In this document: positions 33,491-44,725 of the stretch, in pieces | How the letters are laid out: every line of letters begins with the position of its first letter | Position numbering within the stretch: position 1 is the first letter of the stretch | Assembly: GCF_001649575.2 (NCBI RefSeq) | Contig: NC_051440.1 | Coordinates: 17,882,977-17,946,976 of the forward strand | Length of the DNA stretch: 64,000 bases | Origin: Kryptolebias marmoratus | Taxonomy: Eukaryota; Chordata; Actinopteri; Cyprinodontiformes; Rivulidae | Direction of reading: 5' to 3' | Notes under the pieces: model-generated | The model's database searches: none | The model's input: only the letters and a program-made list of their open reading frames with translations | What the model was told of the DNA's origin: nothing | Translations under genes and position numbers: made by a program

Positions 33491-34890
33491 TCGATGAGTT
33501 CACAGGATAATCTTGGTAATTGCTAGCACATACGTTTTGATCACAGAGCGTGCGGCTATATTTTTATTCTAGTGTGTTTATAGCAATATAAATAAAAAAA
33601 AATCTATAAATTCGCAAAGGGTTAGATAAAGAAAGTTGCGACGTGAATCTGCATCGAATGGAAAATCCCGCACTTTTGATAGGACATTGAAGGGGATACA
33701 AAATGACTACAAAACAAACGAAGACAAAAAACAACAACAAAGCGTTTTTAATTAGTACAATACAAGCTTTATTGTATCTTTAGTCATCATTTTTACCTCA
33801 TTGTACCATTCAGTGTCAAATTTGTGGTCATCTTATATCCCGGTTATGGTTTAGCTTGCATCTCTTAGACATTATTTGGGAGATTTGAGTAATTTTGTAT
33901 GTTTTTTGTGGACATTTTGCATCTCTTTCTGGAAAAAAAACAACTTTTCATCATACTTTATATGCATTATTTTGGTATTTTTTAGGTCACTGTGATTTCT
34001 GCATCTCTTTGCACCCATTTTGTCACTCCCCGTGGTCATTTTAGTCCTCATAATCAATTTTGTGCCTAATTTTGTAACTAAACAGTGGTTATTCAGTAAT
34101 TGCTCGTTTTGTTCCACATGCGGTATCCTTTCTGTGCCTCATTATGACAATTGTTTTGTGTGATAATTTGCTCAATACATCTTTTTTTATTTCTCCTAAT
34201 GCATTTTGTTTCCTATGTGGATTGTTTTTACATTACATTCACAAAAGAAATATTATAAAACTAACTCTTTATCCTTTTAAAGCTCTTCAGAAATCTGTGC
34301 ATTAAAAACAGTTTAGTGCATGTTGCCTGAAACAATAGTTATTTATGATTTTAACGGGTAAATCTCCATTTCGGCCTCTTTTATTTCTGCATAAACTCTT
34401 TTTATTACGATCCCTTTAAAGGCTTATAGTTCGAGGCAGGATAAACTGATTATTATTGTCAAACTGATTCATAGATTTGGAGGCAAATAAAAATGACACA
34501 AAGGCCGAGTCGATTCGGAGACGTTTGTGGCTGAAAACAATAAGAAATATCAGCTCAAACCAAGAATAATTATTGAATGGTGCGTATAAAAAGGGGCAGG
34601 ATGAGCGACTCTGCTTGTTCAGCTGCCTGATCAGGTTCAGTGCAGATGCTGTGTGTTTATCGCCTCCTTTTTGTTTACAGAGCCATAAAGAAGAGTGAAA
34701 GTCTGTTGTGTTTCCTGCCCCTCGGTCTGCAGCCTTCATGCATTTCCTGCAGCATTGAGTTGATGTCAGGATCACTTCTGTCTCCATCAGCCTCTACATG
34801 ACAGGCTTCTTTCAATCAGGAGAAAAAAATGCTGATCCAGAACTGATTCCTTGTTTTTCTATAATTTCATCTTCTGTTTTTTTTGTAATT
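33491..34890. other. Intergenic, AT-rich, no gene seen
   Basis: Between the rad52 promoter and the assembly gap. The open frames are short and have no family resemblance. Nothing beyond low-complexity T-rich sequence is visible. Confidence 0.6.
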
Positions 34891-34916
34891 GTGTGAATGC
34901 TTTTAAGCATTCACAC
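34891..34916. repeat. Perfect 12-base inverted repeat (hairpin)
   Basis: GTGTGAATGCTT, two bases, then the exact reverse complement AAGCATTCACAC. The same AAGCATTCACAC arm occurs again at 35141-35152 beyond the gap. This suggests a dispersed repeat family with repeated or inverted termini, which may also explain why assembly failed here. Confidence 0.7.
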
Positions 34917-34923
34917 CATTGTT

Positions 34924-35023
34924 NNNNNNNNNNNNNNNNNNNNNNNNNNNNNNNNNNNNNNNNNNNNNNNNNNNNNNNNNNNNNNNNNNNNNNNNNNNNN
35001 NNNNNNNNNNNNNNNNNNNNNNN
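34924..35023. other. Assembly gap (100 N)
   Basis: Exactly 100 consecutive N, the usual placeholder for a gap of unknown length; a lone N follows at 35127. Any apparent open frame crossing it is meaningless. Confidence 0.99.
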
Positions 35024-35479
35024 TTTGTTCTTCTAGCTTATGCAAATCTTCTACAAATCAGCTTCTGTTCCACTTTTTGCATCAACTTCAGCTGTTCAGC
35101 ATATCTTCAGCCGCTTTCAGCAAAATNCATTCAGCAAAAAAAGCATTCACACTGCATTTTCGCAGGAAATGCAACTTCTCTAGTTTTTATCATTTTCAAA
35201 TTGCTTGAGACTATCTTCTTGCTAGCTGTTTCATACCTTTAGCTTTTAGCCACACCTTTGCTGCTTCTAGCTAACATTTTGCCTTTTGTTTATAAAACAA
35301 TTCTTAAATTATTTCTTACATATTATCAATATCGTAACACAATCAGTACTTTATATGTCCAACTTATATTAGCTAAACATAGATTAAATATCAATGTTCA
35401 AAGACATAAAAGCACTTATATTTTATACTATATTATATTAGAAAATCAAAACCATCCATTATATAAAGTTAACTGACCT

Positions 35480-35880
35480 TGGTTAGCTTTTTGATACTTT
35501 TAGTTAGCCTTTTTCTATATTTAGCTTTAAGCTAGGCTTTTGTTTATGTAACATTTTTTAATGATTTTGTTTTACCTATAAATAATGCCATGAAACTGTA
35601 CTTCATTCGTAAAACATAACTGTTCTGCCTTTGGCTTTTAGCTAATGTTTTTCTACATTTAGCTTTTAGCTAGCTATTTATGACTTTTAGCTAATGTTTT
35701 GCTCTTTAGCTTTTAGCTAATGTTTTACTCTTTTAGCTTTTATCTAATGTATTGCTCTTTTAGCAAATGTTTGCTCTTTTAGCTTTTAGCTAATGTTTTA
35801 CTCGTTTAGCTTTTAGCTAATGTTTCCCTCTTTTAGCTTAGCTAATGTTTGCTCTTTAGCTTTTAGCTAGTGTTCATCGT
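35480..35880. repeat. TTTAGCTTTTAGCTAATG minisatellite
   Basis: Imperfect tandem copies of a unit built from AGCTTTTAGCTAATG plus TTTTGCTCTT, most regular from about 35630 to 35875, with a period of roughly 25-33 bases. It lies just before the prr5 CpG island. Sparse related copies begin at about 35480. Confidence 0.8.
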
Positions 35881-35959
35881 CTTCACTGTTCTTCTGCAGG
35901 GTCTCTTGAGCTCTGCTCTTCCTCTCGTTTGACGACGATGATGATGACGAAGAATAGTA

Positions 35960-36241
35960 ATAACCACAACGCGCGTGCACGTGCTTTTTGCTCGCGGCCG
36001 CGGCCAGGTTTCGGCTCCTCGCATCTCGTCAAAACAAAGCGGGCGCGAGCCGGAGAGGAGAGCGACGCGAAGGCTCGTGCCTCATGAATGAGAGGTCGGA
36101 CTCCCCCGACGCCCTCCACCGTGCCGTCCGCGCCCTGATGCCCGCGGGGCAGCGCCCGCCGGCGGGGAAACAGCAGAGGAGCCTCCCGCCGATGAGCCCC
36201 GGACGGTAGCCGCTTCATCCCGCCGGGAGCGACCAGGAACG
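35960..36241 (+). promoter_or_regulatory. prr5: prr5 CpG-island promoter and first exon
   Basis: From about 35960 to 36340 the sequence is very rich in G, C and CpG (GCGGCCGCGGCC at about 35994), unlike the AT-rich flanks. A consensus donor (G then GTGAGT) closes an exon at 36241. The only long frame in this exon (from 36085) stops before the donor, so I read it as a noncoding first exon. Downstream acceptors for it are at 37285 or in front of 39514. Confidence 0.55.
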
Positions 36242-36670
36242 GTGAGTGCGGAGCTGAGGCGCGCCGCGCTGGGCAACTTTGTGGCCTTTTTCCACGCAGC
36301 TTTTCCCCTTTAATACTCCGCGGCCGCGTGCCCGCGCGCGTACTCTCAGCAGCGGCTGTTGTTTACTCCACCAGCTCGCCTCAACATTTCCTCCATGCAG
36401 GTATAAATAAATATAAATAATATATTTAAAAAAAAGCTCCACGTACGCACGGCTGACTGGCTGAACGCCCCCCCCCCCCTCCTTCCTCCTTCCTCCTCCC
36501 TCCTCCTCCTCTTCCCGTGGGTTAAACGTGGACTGTTGATGTCTGCGCCGATCGATTTGGGAATCTGATGTCAAATTAAGATGCCATGTTATAATAATTC
36601 ACGTTTGGGAGGGAGGAGGTGGCGGAAATAAAGCGGAATGAACCTTAAAAAGAGGCGTCGAAGCTGATCA

Positions 36671-36700
36671 GAGGAGGAGGAGGAGGAGGAGGAGGAGGAG
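36671..36700. repeat. (GGA)n microsatellite
   Basis: Ten GGA/GAG units in the first prr5 intron. Confidence 0.9.
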
Positions 36701-37018
36701 AACAAAAGCAGAAATGCCCAGACTGGCGTGGCGTTTCATCTGTTAGACAGTCTGTCTGAGATCCAAACCCCATGTATTCACATTCAGGCCGGAATTTCCT
36801 GAACACACAGCCTATAAAAAACGATAAATGAAAGGAGATGAAAGGATGCGGGAGTGTGTGTGTGTGAAGTGAGGACGCAGACTGTTGTCCCCTCAAACCA
36901 GGGGTGGGGGAGACGGTGCGTCTCTGAACACGGTGTCCCTGTGGGGAGACACCCTCACAGCTTCTTCCAGGAACTGTTCGCTCGCTCTCCGCTGCGTGTA
37001 CGAACATGCATTTCCTCC

Positions 37019-37046
37019 TTTCTTCTTCTTCTTCTTCTTCTTCTCC
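37019..37046. repeat. (CTT)n microsatellite
   Basis: About nine CTT units in the first prr5 intron. Confidence 0.85.
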
Positions 37047-37285
37047 TCTGATGTAATCAGTACGGCTGGATGTGGACGCCTCGGTTGCAACACCGGTGCT
37101 GAGAGAAGGCTTCGCTGACACCACTTCCGTAAATAGGTGTCGTTTCGGCTCAGCTTTTCTTCTGCTCTCAGTCGTTTCTTCTCAGACTGAGCGCCTTTAA
37201 CCCACCCCCCTCACACACACACACACACGGCCCTCGCCTCATTTATGTGCCACCAGTTCCTCATTTCTCCTCCTTCCCTGCTCAG

Positions 37286-37437
37286 ATGCTGGATGGACTC
37301 CGGCGGAGGCATGCCTCCCGGTCCTCGCCCAGACCCCTTTCTCTCAACTTCAGCACCTTCTCGGCGCCCCCCCTGAGCCCGGACATCGATGGCGGCGGCG
37401 GCGGCGGCAGCAGCCCCAGCGAGCACCCAATCAGGAG
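37286..37437 (+). CDS. prr5: Alternative N-terminal coding exon of prr5
   Basis: A good acceptor (pyrimidine tract then CTCAG at 37281-37285) is followed at once by ATG, 50 sense codons and a donor (GAG then GTAGGG at 37438). The peptide begins MLDGLRRRHASRSSPRP and contains a six-glycine run. It ends in phase 2, the same phase as the main first coding exon at 39514-39644, so both can join the exon at 39743 in frame. I infer an alternative first coding exon giving a basic, serine/proline-rich N-terminus instead of the MRTL form. I cannot say from memory whether this form is annotated in other species. Transcript support is needed. Confidence 0.5.
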
Positions 37438-39513
37438 GTAGGGCTCAGCTCCTGCACGGGATTCACATCGTCACAACGGGTGCATGAAATATTCATCAAA
37501 CCCCGTCTCTTCTGCTCGTATCAAGCAGCCGGATGTTGGATTTATGTTGGTCTCTGCAGTTCGCTCCTTTTTTGTTGGTGTTGCTGCTTTTCACGTTTTC
37601 TGTTGTTTACCGAGAGCGCGCCAGGACTGCGTGGGTTTGAACTCATCGCCGTCATCAGCTTGTATTTGACAGGGCGCCCCTGAAACTGTGCGTGACGACG
37701 AGACCCCCCTGAAACATGTCAGGAATCGGAGAGTGGCGCCTGCCGACTCAGAGGGACGGCGCCGGTAAATCCGCCGAGCAGGGACTGTCCCAGGACGGTC
37801 TGTGGACCTGTCCAGCTCAGGACGCAGGACAGTCTCTCCACATTGGCCTTTTTGTTTTCTCCTAATCTCTGTGTGCATTAATATTATCAACAACGGGTCA
37901 CAAAATTTAGAAAACCGTGGCTGAGGGTGTTGAAAGAGTCGGTCCTTTTAGATTTTAGATTTTAGATTAAGTCTTTATATTTTCCTTCCAAGGAGCCAGA
38001 CTCTTAAAACGGTCCGAACATTTCTTTAGGCTTTCTGAAGCTGCCTCATTTTGCTCGTTTTCGATCCAGTACCTGAACATTTTCAGACTCCGTTGACTCC
38101 TATCAGCTGAGGATGAAGAGTGATGCATCTCATCTCTCAGGTGTCAGATCTTTACTGAAAGTCTTCCTGTTTCTTTAAAGACTCGACCTTCAAATGCAGC
38201 TCATCTGCTGGAGGAACAACCTGGATGAGCCTCTTTTTTTAAGGCATCCTGTTTTATCTTGTCAAAACATGCAGCTGATTGGACTTGGTGTGCTGGGACT
38301 TTAGGCAGGGGTACACAGCGTAGGACAATGGAGATCAATGGGATTTTGGCGAAACCTTGCCCTCTTAGGAGCGCCGCAGCTCAGACAGACTTCACCGTAG
38401 AAACATCATTCAAAGTTTAAACAGATCGCAAGAAGCTGGACTTTACACGTCTGAGCTGGCATTTTCATATCTTTTAAAGTTTTCACGCAGTCGCAGTTTA
38501 AGTTTGATGATTTCCACAGAATGTTCGGCTGACAGTCGATGATGTCTAACAAAGTTTTGGAAACAAACTCTTCTTACTCCCACATCTCTTTTTTTGTACA
38601 TGTGCAAGTTATACATCAAAACGTAGGCATTTTTCTCTTCGCTGACCTGGGGTTAGGGTTAAGGGTGATCCCTGTTGATTTCAAGGTCACAGGGGTCAAA
38701 GGTCAAGGTCACAGGCGAACCATGTCTGTGTTCCAACTCTAGACATGTGGATTCGGGATTTTCTGACAGGTGTGTTACATACGGTTGGCAGCACTCTTGT
38801 TTTTGGGCCGTCGCTGTTCTTATTTGTTATTTTGAAGACGGCTCTTATTTGTGACTTATTATCTTCACTAAAAGAGCTTCTAGGCCAGAGGAAAAAGAAC
38901 TGCAAGGTCAAATATTCGGACAGGTTCCTGTTTGTGTTGCTTTTTGTCGTCCCGGCCGGTTCACGGCCAGCTGTGGAGCAGCAGGAAAACCCTCTTGTTG
39001 TTTTTGTCCTTTTTATTGTGTCCCTGCTTCCTATTCCATTTGTTCGCCGCTGTCAATACAGGAAAAAAAAAAAAGAAAAAGAAAAACCCACACGACTTCC
39101 TCCTCCTCTTCACAAGCGCAGCAACAGCTTCGGGCCTGCTTACCCTGCAGTTCCTCCGGCATCTGTGCTCTGCATAAATATTTGTTTGCATCAATGGCTG
39201 TGTTGTAGCGGCGGGGAGGAGGAGAAGGAGGAAGAGGCTGCCCCCAGCAGAGCGGGTGCTATTGTTTTCTGCTCCAAGAGCCCGGGCGGTGCAGTGACAC
39301 CGTGCTTCACCTCCCAGCTGGACTCCACCCTTCCTGCTCTTATAGCGCAGAGCCCCCGTCTCGCAGCATGCACCGCTCTGTCCTACTTCTCTTCTTCTCT
39401 GCCACCGCCTGCTCTTTGCTTGGTCTGTTTTCCCCCCCCCCTACAGCCATCTCCTCGCGTTTCCTGAACCCTAACCCTTCTTTTCTCTCTCCCCGCCTCC
39501 CCGTATCCGCCTC
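37438..39513 (+). other. prr5 intronic region between alternative N-terminal exons
   Basis: No other coding exon was recognised. It holds the nuclear-receptor half-site cluster at 38681-38711 and short C- and T-rich runs just before 39514. A separate promoter for the MRTL form could lie at about 39100-39500, which is moderately GC-rich. Confidence 0.5.
38681..38711 (+). promoter_or_regulatory. Nuclear-receptor half-site cluster (DR1 plus two extended sites)
   Basis: Four AGGTCA-like half sites lie in 31 bases: TCAAGGTCA at 38681-38689, GGGTCA-A-AGGTCA at 38693-38705 (a DR1 spacing as used by RXR, HNF4 and PPAR) and an overlapping TCAAGGTCA at 38703-38711 (an ERR/NR5A-type extended half site). 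Similar 'AAGGTCAAGGTCA' strings also occur in dispersed fish repeats, so function is uncertain. Confidence 0.35.
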
Positions 39514-39828
39514 ATGAGGACTCTGCACCGGCTCAAGTTGATGAGCTCCCCGAGCCTCAGCGAGCTCGGGAAGAGTGAGAAAAGTTCACCGGAGGACAGA
39601 GGGGAGAAGCAGAAGCGGGCGGGAGCCAACGCCACCTGGAACAGGTAGACCCTGTCGCACCGGGGTGGTGGTGGGGGGTGAAAATGTGGTGCGTTCAGGA
39701 CAGTCACCAAAGAGCTGTGGGGTGTTTGTTTTTCTGTTGCAGCATCCACAATGCTGTCATCGCCGTCTTCCAGAAGAAAGGCTTGGCTGAAAACGAACTT
39801 TACACCCTTAATGAAGGCGTCCGGTAGG

Positions 39829-39862
<34 letters not shown>

Positions 39863-42800
39863 TTTACTTTAGGCGTCTGATCTCACTTTGTGCTATAATG
39901 GGTGTAATTACTGTCTGTCCTGTTTGCTGCTGACTGCATGTTTTCTTGTGAATGACCTTGTTTGTGTACGATGTGTATGTGGGCTCCGAGGACTCATGTG
40001 GTCAGACCAGATATCTCATTATCTCCCAGAAGCAGACCCATCACTTTTATCTGCCCCTGTGTCAGCCGAGGGGGGAAATTATTCAGAGAAGAAGCCACAA
40101 AAACACAAACACTCAAAGTTTCTGAGCACACAGAAGGATCTGAATGTACCGTGGGACGATCGGATGTTTTCCACCGGAGCTTTTTTTTTGTGTTTGTTGT
40201 TATGAAGCAGCACGATTATGACATTAAATGGGGTTTTAATTGCTCTAATCCAGGTTTTTAAACGTTCACAAACAACTTAAAGGCATAGGTCAGGTCTCTT
40301 GAAGTGGGGCTCTGTGGAAATGTTGCAGCTCTTTGGAGAAACAGAGTTTAATTCTGACCGGATTGACGAGCTGACAGCCGGTCAGCCATCTTAAAACAAC
40401 TTTCAAACTGGTTCCTGCTTTATAAATCTTTACAGACGTCCCAAAAACGACACCTACGCTCAGGAAGGAGAGTGTTTTTTTTTCTGTTTCATTTCCTAAA
40501 TTATGGAATGAGCTTCCTGTGGACTTCAGTCGGGTCTCTTCTCTTCACTTTGACGTTTAACACCATGAGATGAACACCATTCCTCACGTTTTATTTGTTT
40601 TTGTTCTTTTTTTTTTTTACATCTTCTATCTTGTATTTTTATTCCGTGTCAGGTGCGTTTTTTATTTACTGTTCTGTAGGGTTGGACTGGATTATATCAG
40701 TGCTAGATTGTTGATATTTTCAAGCACAAATAGCTGCAGCAGCAGCTGGCTGTGGCACTCTCTGTGCAGTAATTTCACATTTCTGCTCGAATGACCGTGT
40801 GATGTGAAACTGGTGGGGATGTAAAGGTTTTCAAAGTCCTGTTTCAGTCCTCAACAAACTTCAAAGTCATTCAAAGAAATAGTTTAATCCTGATTTTAAA
40901 TGAATTGTTTGTAATCTTTCCACAGAACGCCGTCACTCCAAAAGATCTGAACTATACCTTTAGTTTCTTGCGTTATTGAATTTTGTTGATTAAATGTTTT
41001 TAAGATTAAGAAAAAAAAGACAAATGTCCAATATTTGTTTCTCCAGACATCTGTTAAAAACTGAGCTGGGCTCCTTCTTCTCGGAATATCTCCAGGTAAA
41101 ACATCTCTACTTCTTTTTGCACTTCACATGAAGCCCTCTGTGGTGACCGCAGTGTGTCGGGCAGGAGTATTTCCTGAAGATCACTTCACTTTTTGTCTGT
41201 ACCTTACAGAACCAGCTGCTGACGAAAGGGATGGTCATCCTGCGTGACAAAATACGATTCTACGAAGGTACGGCTGAGTTTGAACGCAGTCAGGGAATCT
41301 TTTCTGCTGCAGAATCAGCTCATCTTCTTGTTCCTTTCTGATTCACGCAGGTCAGAAGTTACTGGACTCTCTGGCGGAGACCTGGGACTTTTTCTTCTGT
41401 GACGTCCTCTCCATGCTGCAGGCCATTTTTCACCCAGTTCAGGTGCGCGGCGTCCCGAGGAGTCTGCTCGTTTTAGTTGCTCTTTCAACAAGCTACGTTT
41501 TTTTTTCCCTGACTGATGCTTATTCTGTGTTTCCTGCAGGGTAAGGAGCCCTCCGTCAGGCAGCTGGCTCTGCTCCACTTCAGGAACACCATTGTCCTGA
41601 GCGTCAAGCTGGAGGACGCCTTGTCCCGGCCGCGGGCTCGCGTGCCCCCCTCCGTCACGCAGATGTTGCTCATCCTACAGGTGAGCCTTCAGACAATAAA
41701 CCGACCTTCATTTTGGTTTTCTCAGTGTCTTGTTCCCCCCGCTACAGTCAGTGGGTTTGCGTCGTGTTGCTTCTATAAATTAAAGGGAAATAGCTGAAAA
41801 AGGACCCAAATGCAGGACAAAGAGTGCAGAAGTGCTTCAGAACACCATAAAACAAACAAAAATCAATAAATTTAACAAAAACTTGACTAAACATGGATAT
41901 CTGCAAACTCAAGGATCCAAACCAAAAGATGTAAACACTGAGAAAATTGAAATGTGCTGATTACTAACGAATTAAAACCCGATTTACGATGCAGGATTGA
42001 GCTAACAAAACAAAGAGGAGCTTACCAAAAGTCCAGATTAACCCCAAAATAAGACATTAGATCAAGAAAGGGATCCAAGTCAGATTTAAACCCACTGACC
42101 ATGATGCTAAACACTCAGGAGATTTACGACTCAACAATTAAAACTGTTTTATTCTTAAAATCAGAAAAAATGAAGTGAGTTTTAATTTATTTGCTGTTTT
42201 TTTTAGGGCCCTCGGCATAAAGACTTAAACTAGAGAACAACCTGTATGTGTGAACATGACAATAAATTTGTATTTTGATGTATTTGATGAAACTTGTGTT
42301 TCTCAGGGGGTCCATGAGTCTCGCGGTGTGAATGAGGACTACTTACGGTTAGAGTCCCTGGTTCAGAAGGTGGTCTCGCCCTACCTGGGCACCCACGGCC
42401 TTTACTCTGGGGACGAGGCTGAAGATCAGTGCTGTGTTTTTGGTCAGTCGGAAACGCTGTAATCACAACGGATGTTTGTATCTGTGGGGTGCTGCGTCTT
42501 CATGAAACCCTCTCTTGTCCTCCAGACAAGCGCTTGTCGTGGGGCTGGCCCAAGTCTGCAGACCAGCCATCTAAAAACCCTGTGGTACGATCGAAGAGCT
42601 ACAACATCCCCCTGCTGCTGACCCCGGTGGCCGAGTACGACCCAGACGCCAGCTCGGTTGGCAGCGGAGGAATTCGGCGCCACTCAGCTTGTGAGATGAT
42701 ATCGTGCCTGGAGGAACAAGGGCTGGCGTACTCCGACCTGGCTCCGGGACCGGAGTTGTCGGGCCCTTCCTCTAACAGGCTGTGTGTGGGCTCCCAGTTC

Positions 42801-43158
42801 AACGGTGAGGCAGGTGTTCGGACGTCCGCTTCCCCGTTACGAAGCTGAAATCCATAATAACGCAGAGGTGTTTTAATTCGTAGGAGCCGGAGCCGGCGCC
42901 ATGGACCTGACTCTGTCGTCCCCATCCATCCTGCATTCCTCCGGGGCGCTCCACGGCACCGAGGCCACGACGACGGTGACCAACCTCAGCATGGGGGCGT
43001 CCTCCACGCCGCCCAGCGAATCGTCCAGCCCCGAGACCATAATCGGACAAGTGCTAGAGTCTGCCGGCTCAGACTCAGAGGGGATATTCATCGAGTTCCC
43101 GCGTCTCTCTTCTGAGACGATGGGGCGCAGCCGCGAGAGCAGGCAAAGCACTGTGTAG
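39514..43158 (+). CDS. prr5: Proline-rich protein 5 (Protor-1), mTORC2 subunit
   Basis: PRR5/Protor-1 binds RICTOR in the mTORC2 kinase complex, which phosphorylates AKT and SGK in the cytoplasm. Coding exons: 39514-39644, 39743-39823, 41047-41095, 41210-41267, 41351-41442, 41540-41680, 42307-42442, 42526-42804, 42884-43158. Phases agree, giving 413 codons (human 388). The N-terminus MRTLHRLKLMSSPSLSELG matches human PRR5 closely. The HbrB-type domain (about 40-230) is nearly identical to the mammalian one, including 'LLKTELGSFFSEYLQNQLL' and 'KIRFYEGQKLLDSLAETWD'. The C-terminal half is serine/proline-rich, keeps 'KNPVVRSKSYN', and ends in a conserved 'ESAGSDSEGIFIEF' block. The HbrB domain match and the human-like start favour PRR5 over PRR5L. 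An alternative first exon lies at 37286. Confidence 0.93.
39831..39859. repeat. (CA)n microsatellite
   Basis: About 14 CA units beginning eight bases after the end of the prr5 exon at 39743-39823, close enough to affect splicing of that donor if its length varies. Confidence 0.95.
41790..42230. repeat. Possible decayed transposon in prr5 intron
   Basis: An AAAC-rich stretch starting with 'GGACCCAAATGCAGGAC', a string I associate with fish hAT-type nonautonomous repeats. No ends or target duplications were identified. Family assignment is from memory and weak. Confidence 0.3.
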
Positions 43159-43871
43159 CCGTGGTGGCTTTTAGGCGAGCCACGGCGGGCGTGTACGAAA
43201 TTATTACGAGGAAAAAAAAAACAAACATGTTCTACTTACTTCATTTCAACAAATGGGTACCATCTTCCTTTTTACTTTTTGTACAACAAGACAACATTCT
43301 TCCAAGGTGGATGAAACATTTTAATTCTTAATGTAACATTTAAACATCTTAAAAAAAACAGACATTGTGCATGTTGAGCTCGACATGAAAGTGGTACTGA
43401 TGTCGCAGGACTGAAGATGAGTCGCTCCTAAAGGATGCTTCTGCAACCAAAACCCTCAGTGAACTCGTACTATTAACAGGCAACGCATCTGTAGCCAAAT
43501 TAAATTTCCTGCTTCGTGTCAGAAAGCTTCAGTTGCACTATCAGTCTTTTTTCTTGGAGCCCGCCTCAGTTAAAAGCCTAACGGAGCATCAAATATGTAT
43601 TAATCTGCAGCTGAAACTTAGTCCCCGGCTAATAATGTGCAATGGTGCATGTAGTTTGCAACTGAAAAGTATTGTATGCAAAATAAAAAGAGTAAGTTTT
43701 TTATGTTATTTATAAGTAAAACAACATATCAGTGAGTCACATCTAAAGAATTGTTTCCAGCAGAAAAAATAAACTGATTTAACTACAAGGAAGATTTTTT
43801 TTTTAATTTAAAAAGTGGCCGATTCTTTGTTTAGTTCAGTGAAAAGATTCAAATCTGTCCAATGAGGTTAC

Positions 43872-43874
<3 letters not shown>

Positions 43875-43914
<40 letters not shown>
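43875..43914. repeat. (TA)n microsatellite
   Basis: About 20 TA units inside the inferred prr5 3'UTR. Confidence 0.95.
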
Positions 43915-43917
<3 letters not shown>

Positions 43918-44412
43918 TTCAGATTTTCTTCTCTTGGGGAGAGGATCATAGAAGTACTACAAACTTTACCAAGTTCATTGATCAGTTCTGTTTTTACGTA
44001 ATCTGAAACGATACAAAATGACCTTCCTTGCGGCCGCGTTTGCTTTCCCACGTTGACTTTGAGGGGCTTCGACGAACAAATACAATAATGTTTTTTTTGT
44101 TTGTTTCTTTGTTTACATTTGACAAAAACAGGAAAGTTTCAACTGAATGTCGTCTCTTACACTGTATTTTGCACCACCACTACCATGTAAATAAAAATGT
44201 ATTGTTTTTCTTTTTGTTTTGTTTTTTTAGGATGGCTAGATAATGTACAGTGAACATTTCTCGTCGGTTTAATTGAATTGTTAATAAGGGCTTTTTGAAT
44301 GAATCTTTTTTAATGATGTTTTACCTCAAGCGTTTTGTACCTACTTTTTTGACAATCTATGATGTCTATGGAGTTGTACTTTGTATTAATTTGTTATACT
44401 AGCCCAGGAAAA

Positions 44413-44418
44413 AATAAA
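44413..44418 (+). terminator. prr5: Poly(A) signal, probable prr5 end
   Basis: AATAAA (overlapping a second copy) after T-rich sequence; the last clear signal before intergenic repeats. Confidence 0.5.
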
Positions 44419-44570
44419 TAAATGCATTTGAGTAATATTAAAAAAAATAAAAAAGAAATATCTCATATTTCATGTGTAAGGAGACGCAAAGATTACTGAG
44501 GGAAGGGGAAGATCTATAGGTACAAGTAGGTTGTGATCGTCAAAATGAGGGAGGCGATTATGATTTTAGC

Positions 44571-44725
44571 CCATTCTGTCTGTTAGCAAAATATCTCATG
44601 AACCACGGGACACGTTTTAAAGAAACCCAGAAAGTAATCACTGGATGAACGTCTACATATGATTAACTTCTGGAGTAAACCCGATTCAAGATGGGTGCCA
44701 CAACCAATCAGCATTACGAAACGTA
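44571..44725 (-). repeat. Dispersed repeat, copy 1 (inverted relative to 59998)
   Basis: Its reverse complement can be aligned by eye with 59998-60138, sharing 'CATGAGATATTTTGCTAACAG', 'CAGTGATTACTT' and 'CCATCTTGAA'. Both copies are diverged. The shared block is typical of a short interspersed repeat family in fish; no coding capacity is seen. Confidence 0.65.

Larger units (their letters stand above)
43159..44420 (+). other. prr5: prr5 3'UTR
   Basis: About 1.26 kb after the TAG at 43156-43158, AT-rich and without coding exons. It contains a long (TA)n tract and ends near AATAAA at 44413-44418, followed by A-rich sequence. Confidence 0.55.

Noticed and set aside
34851..35242. Open frames of 61-107 codons across the gap
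   Set aside because: They are translations through 100 N and carry no information.
36085..36209. Short frame MNERSDSPDALHR in the prr5 CpG island
   Set aside because: Stops before the donor at 36241 and has no resemblance to PRR5; treated as 5'UTR.
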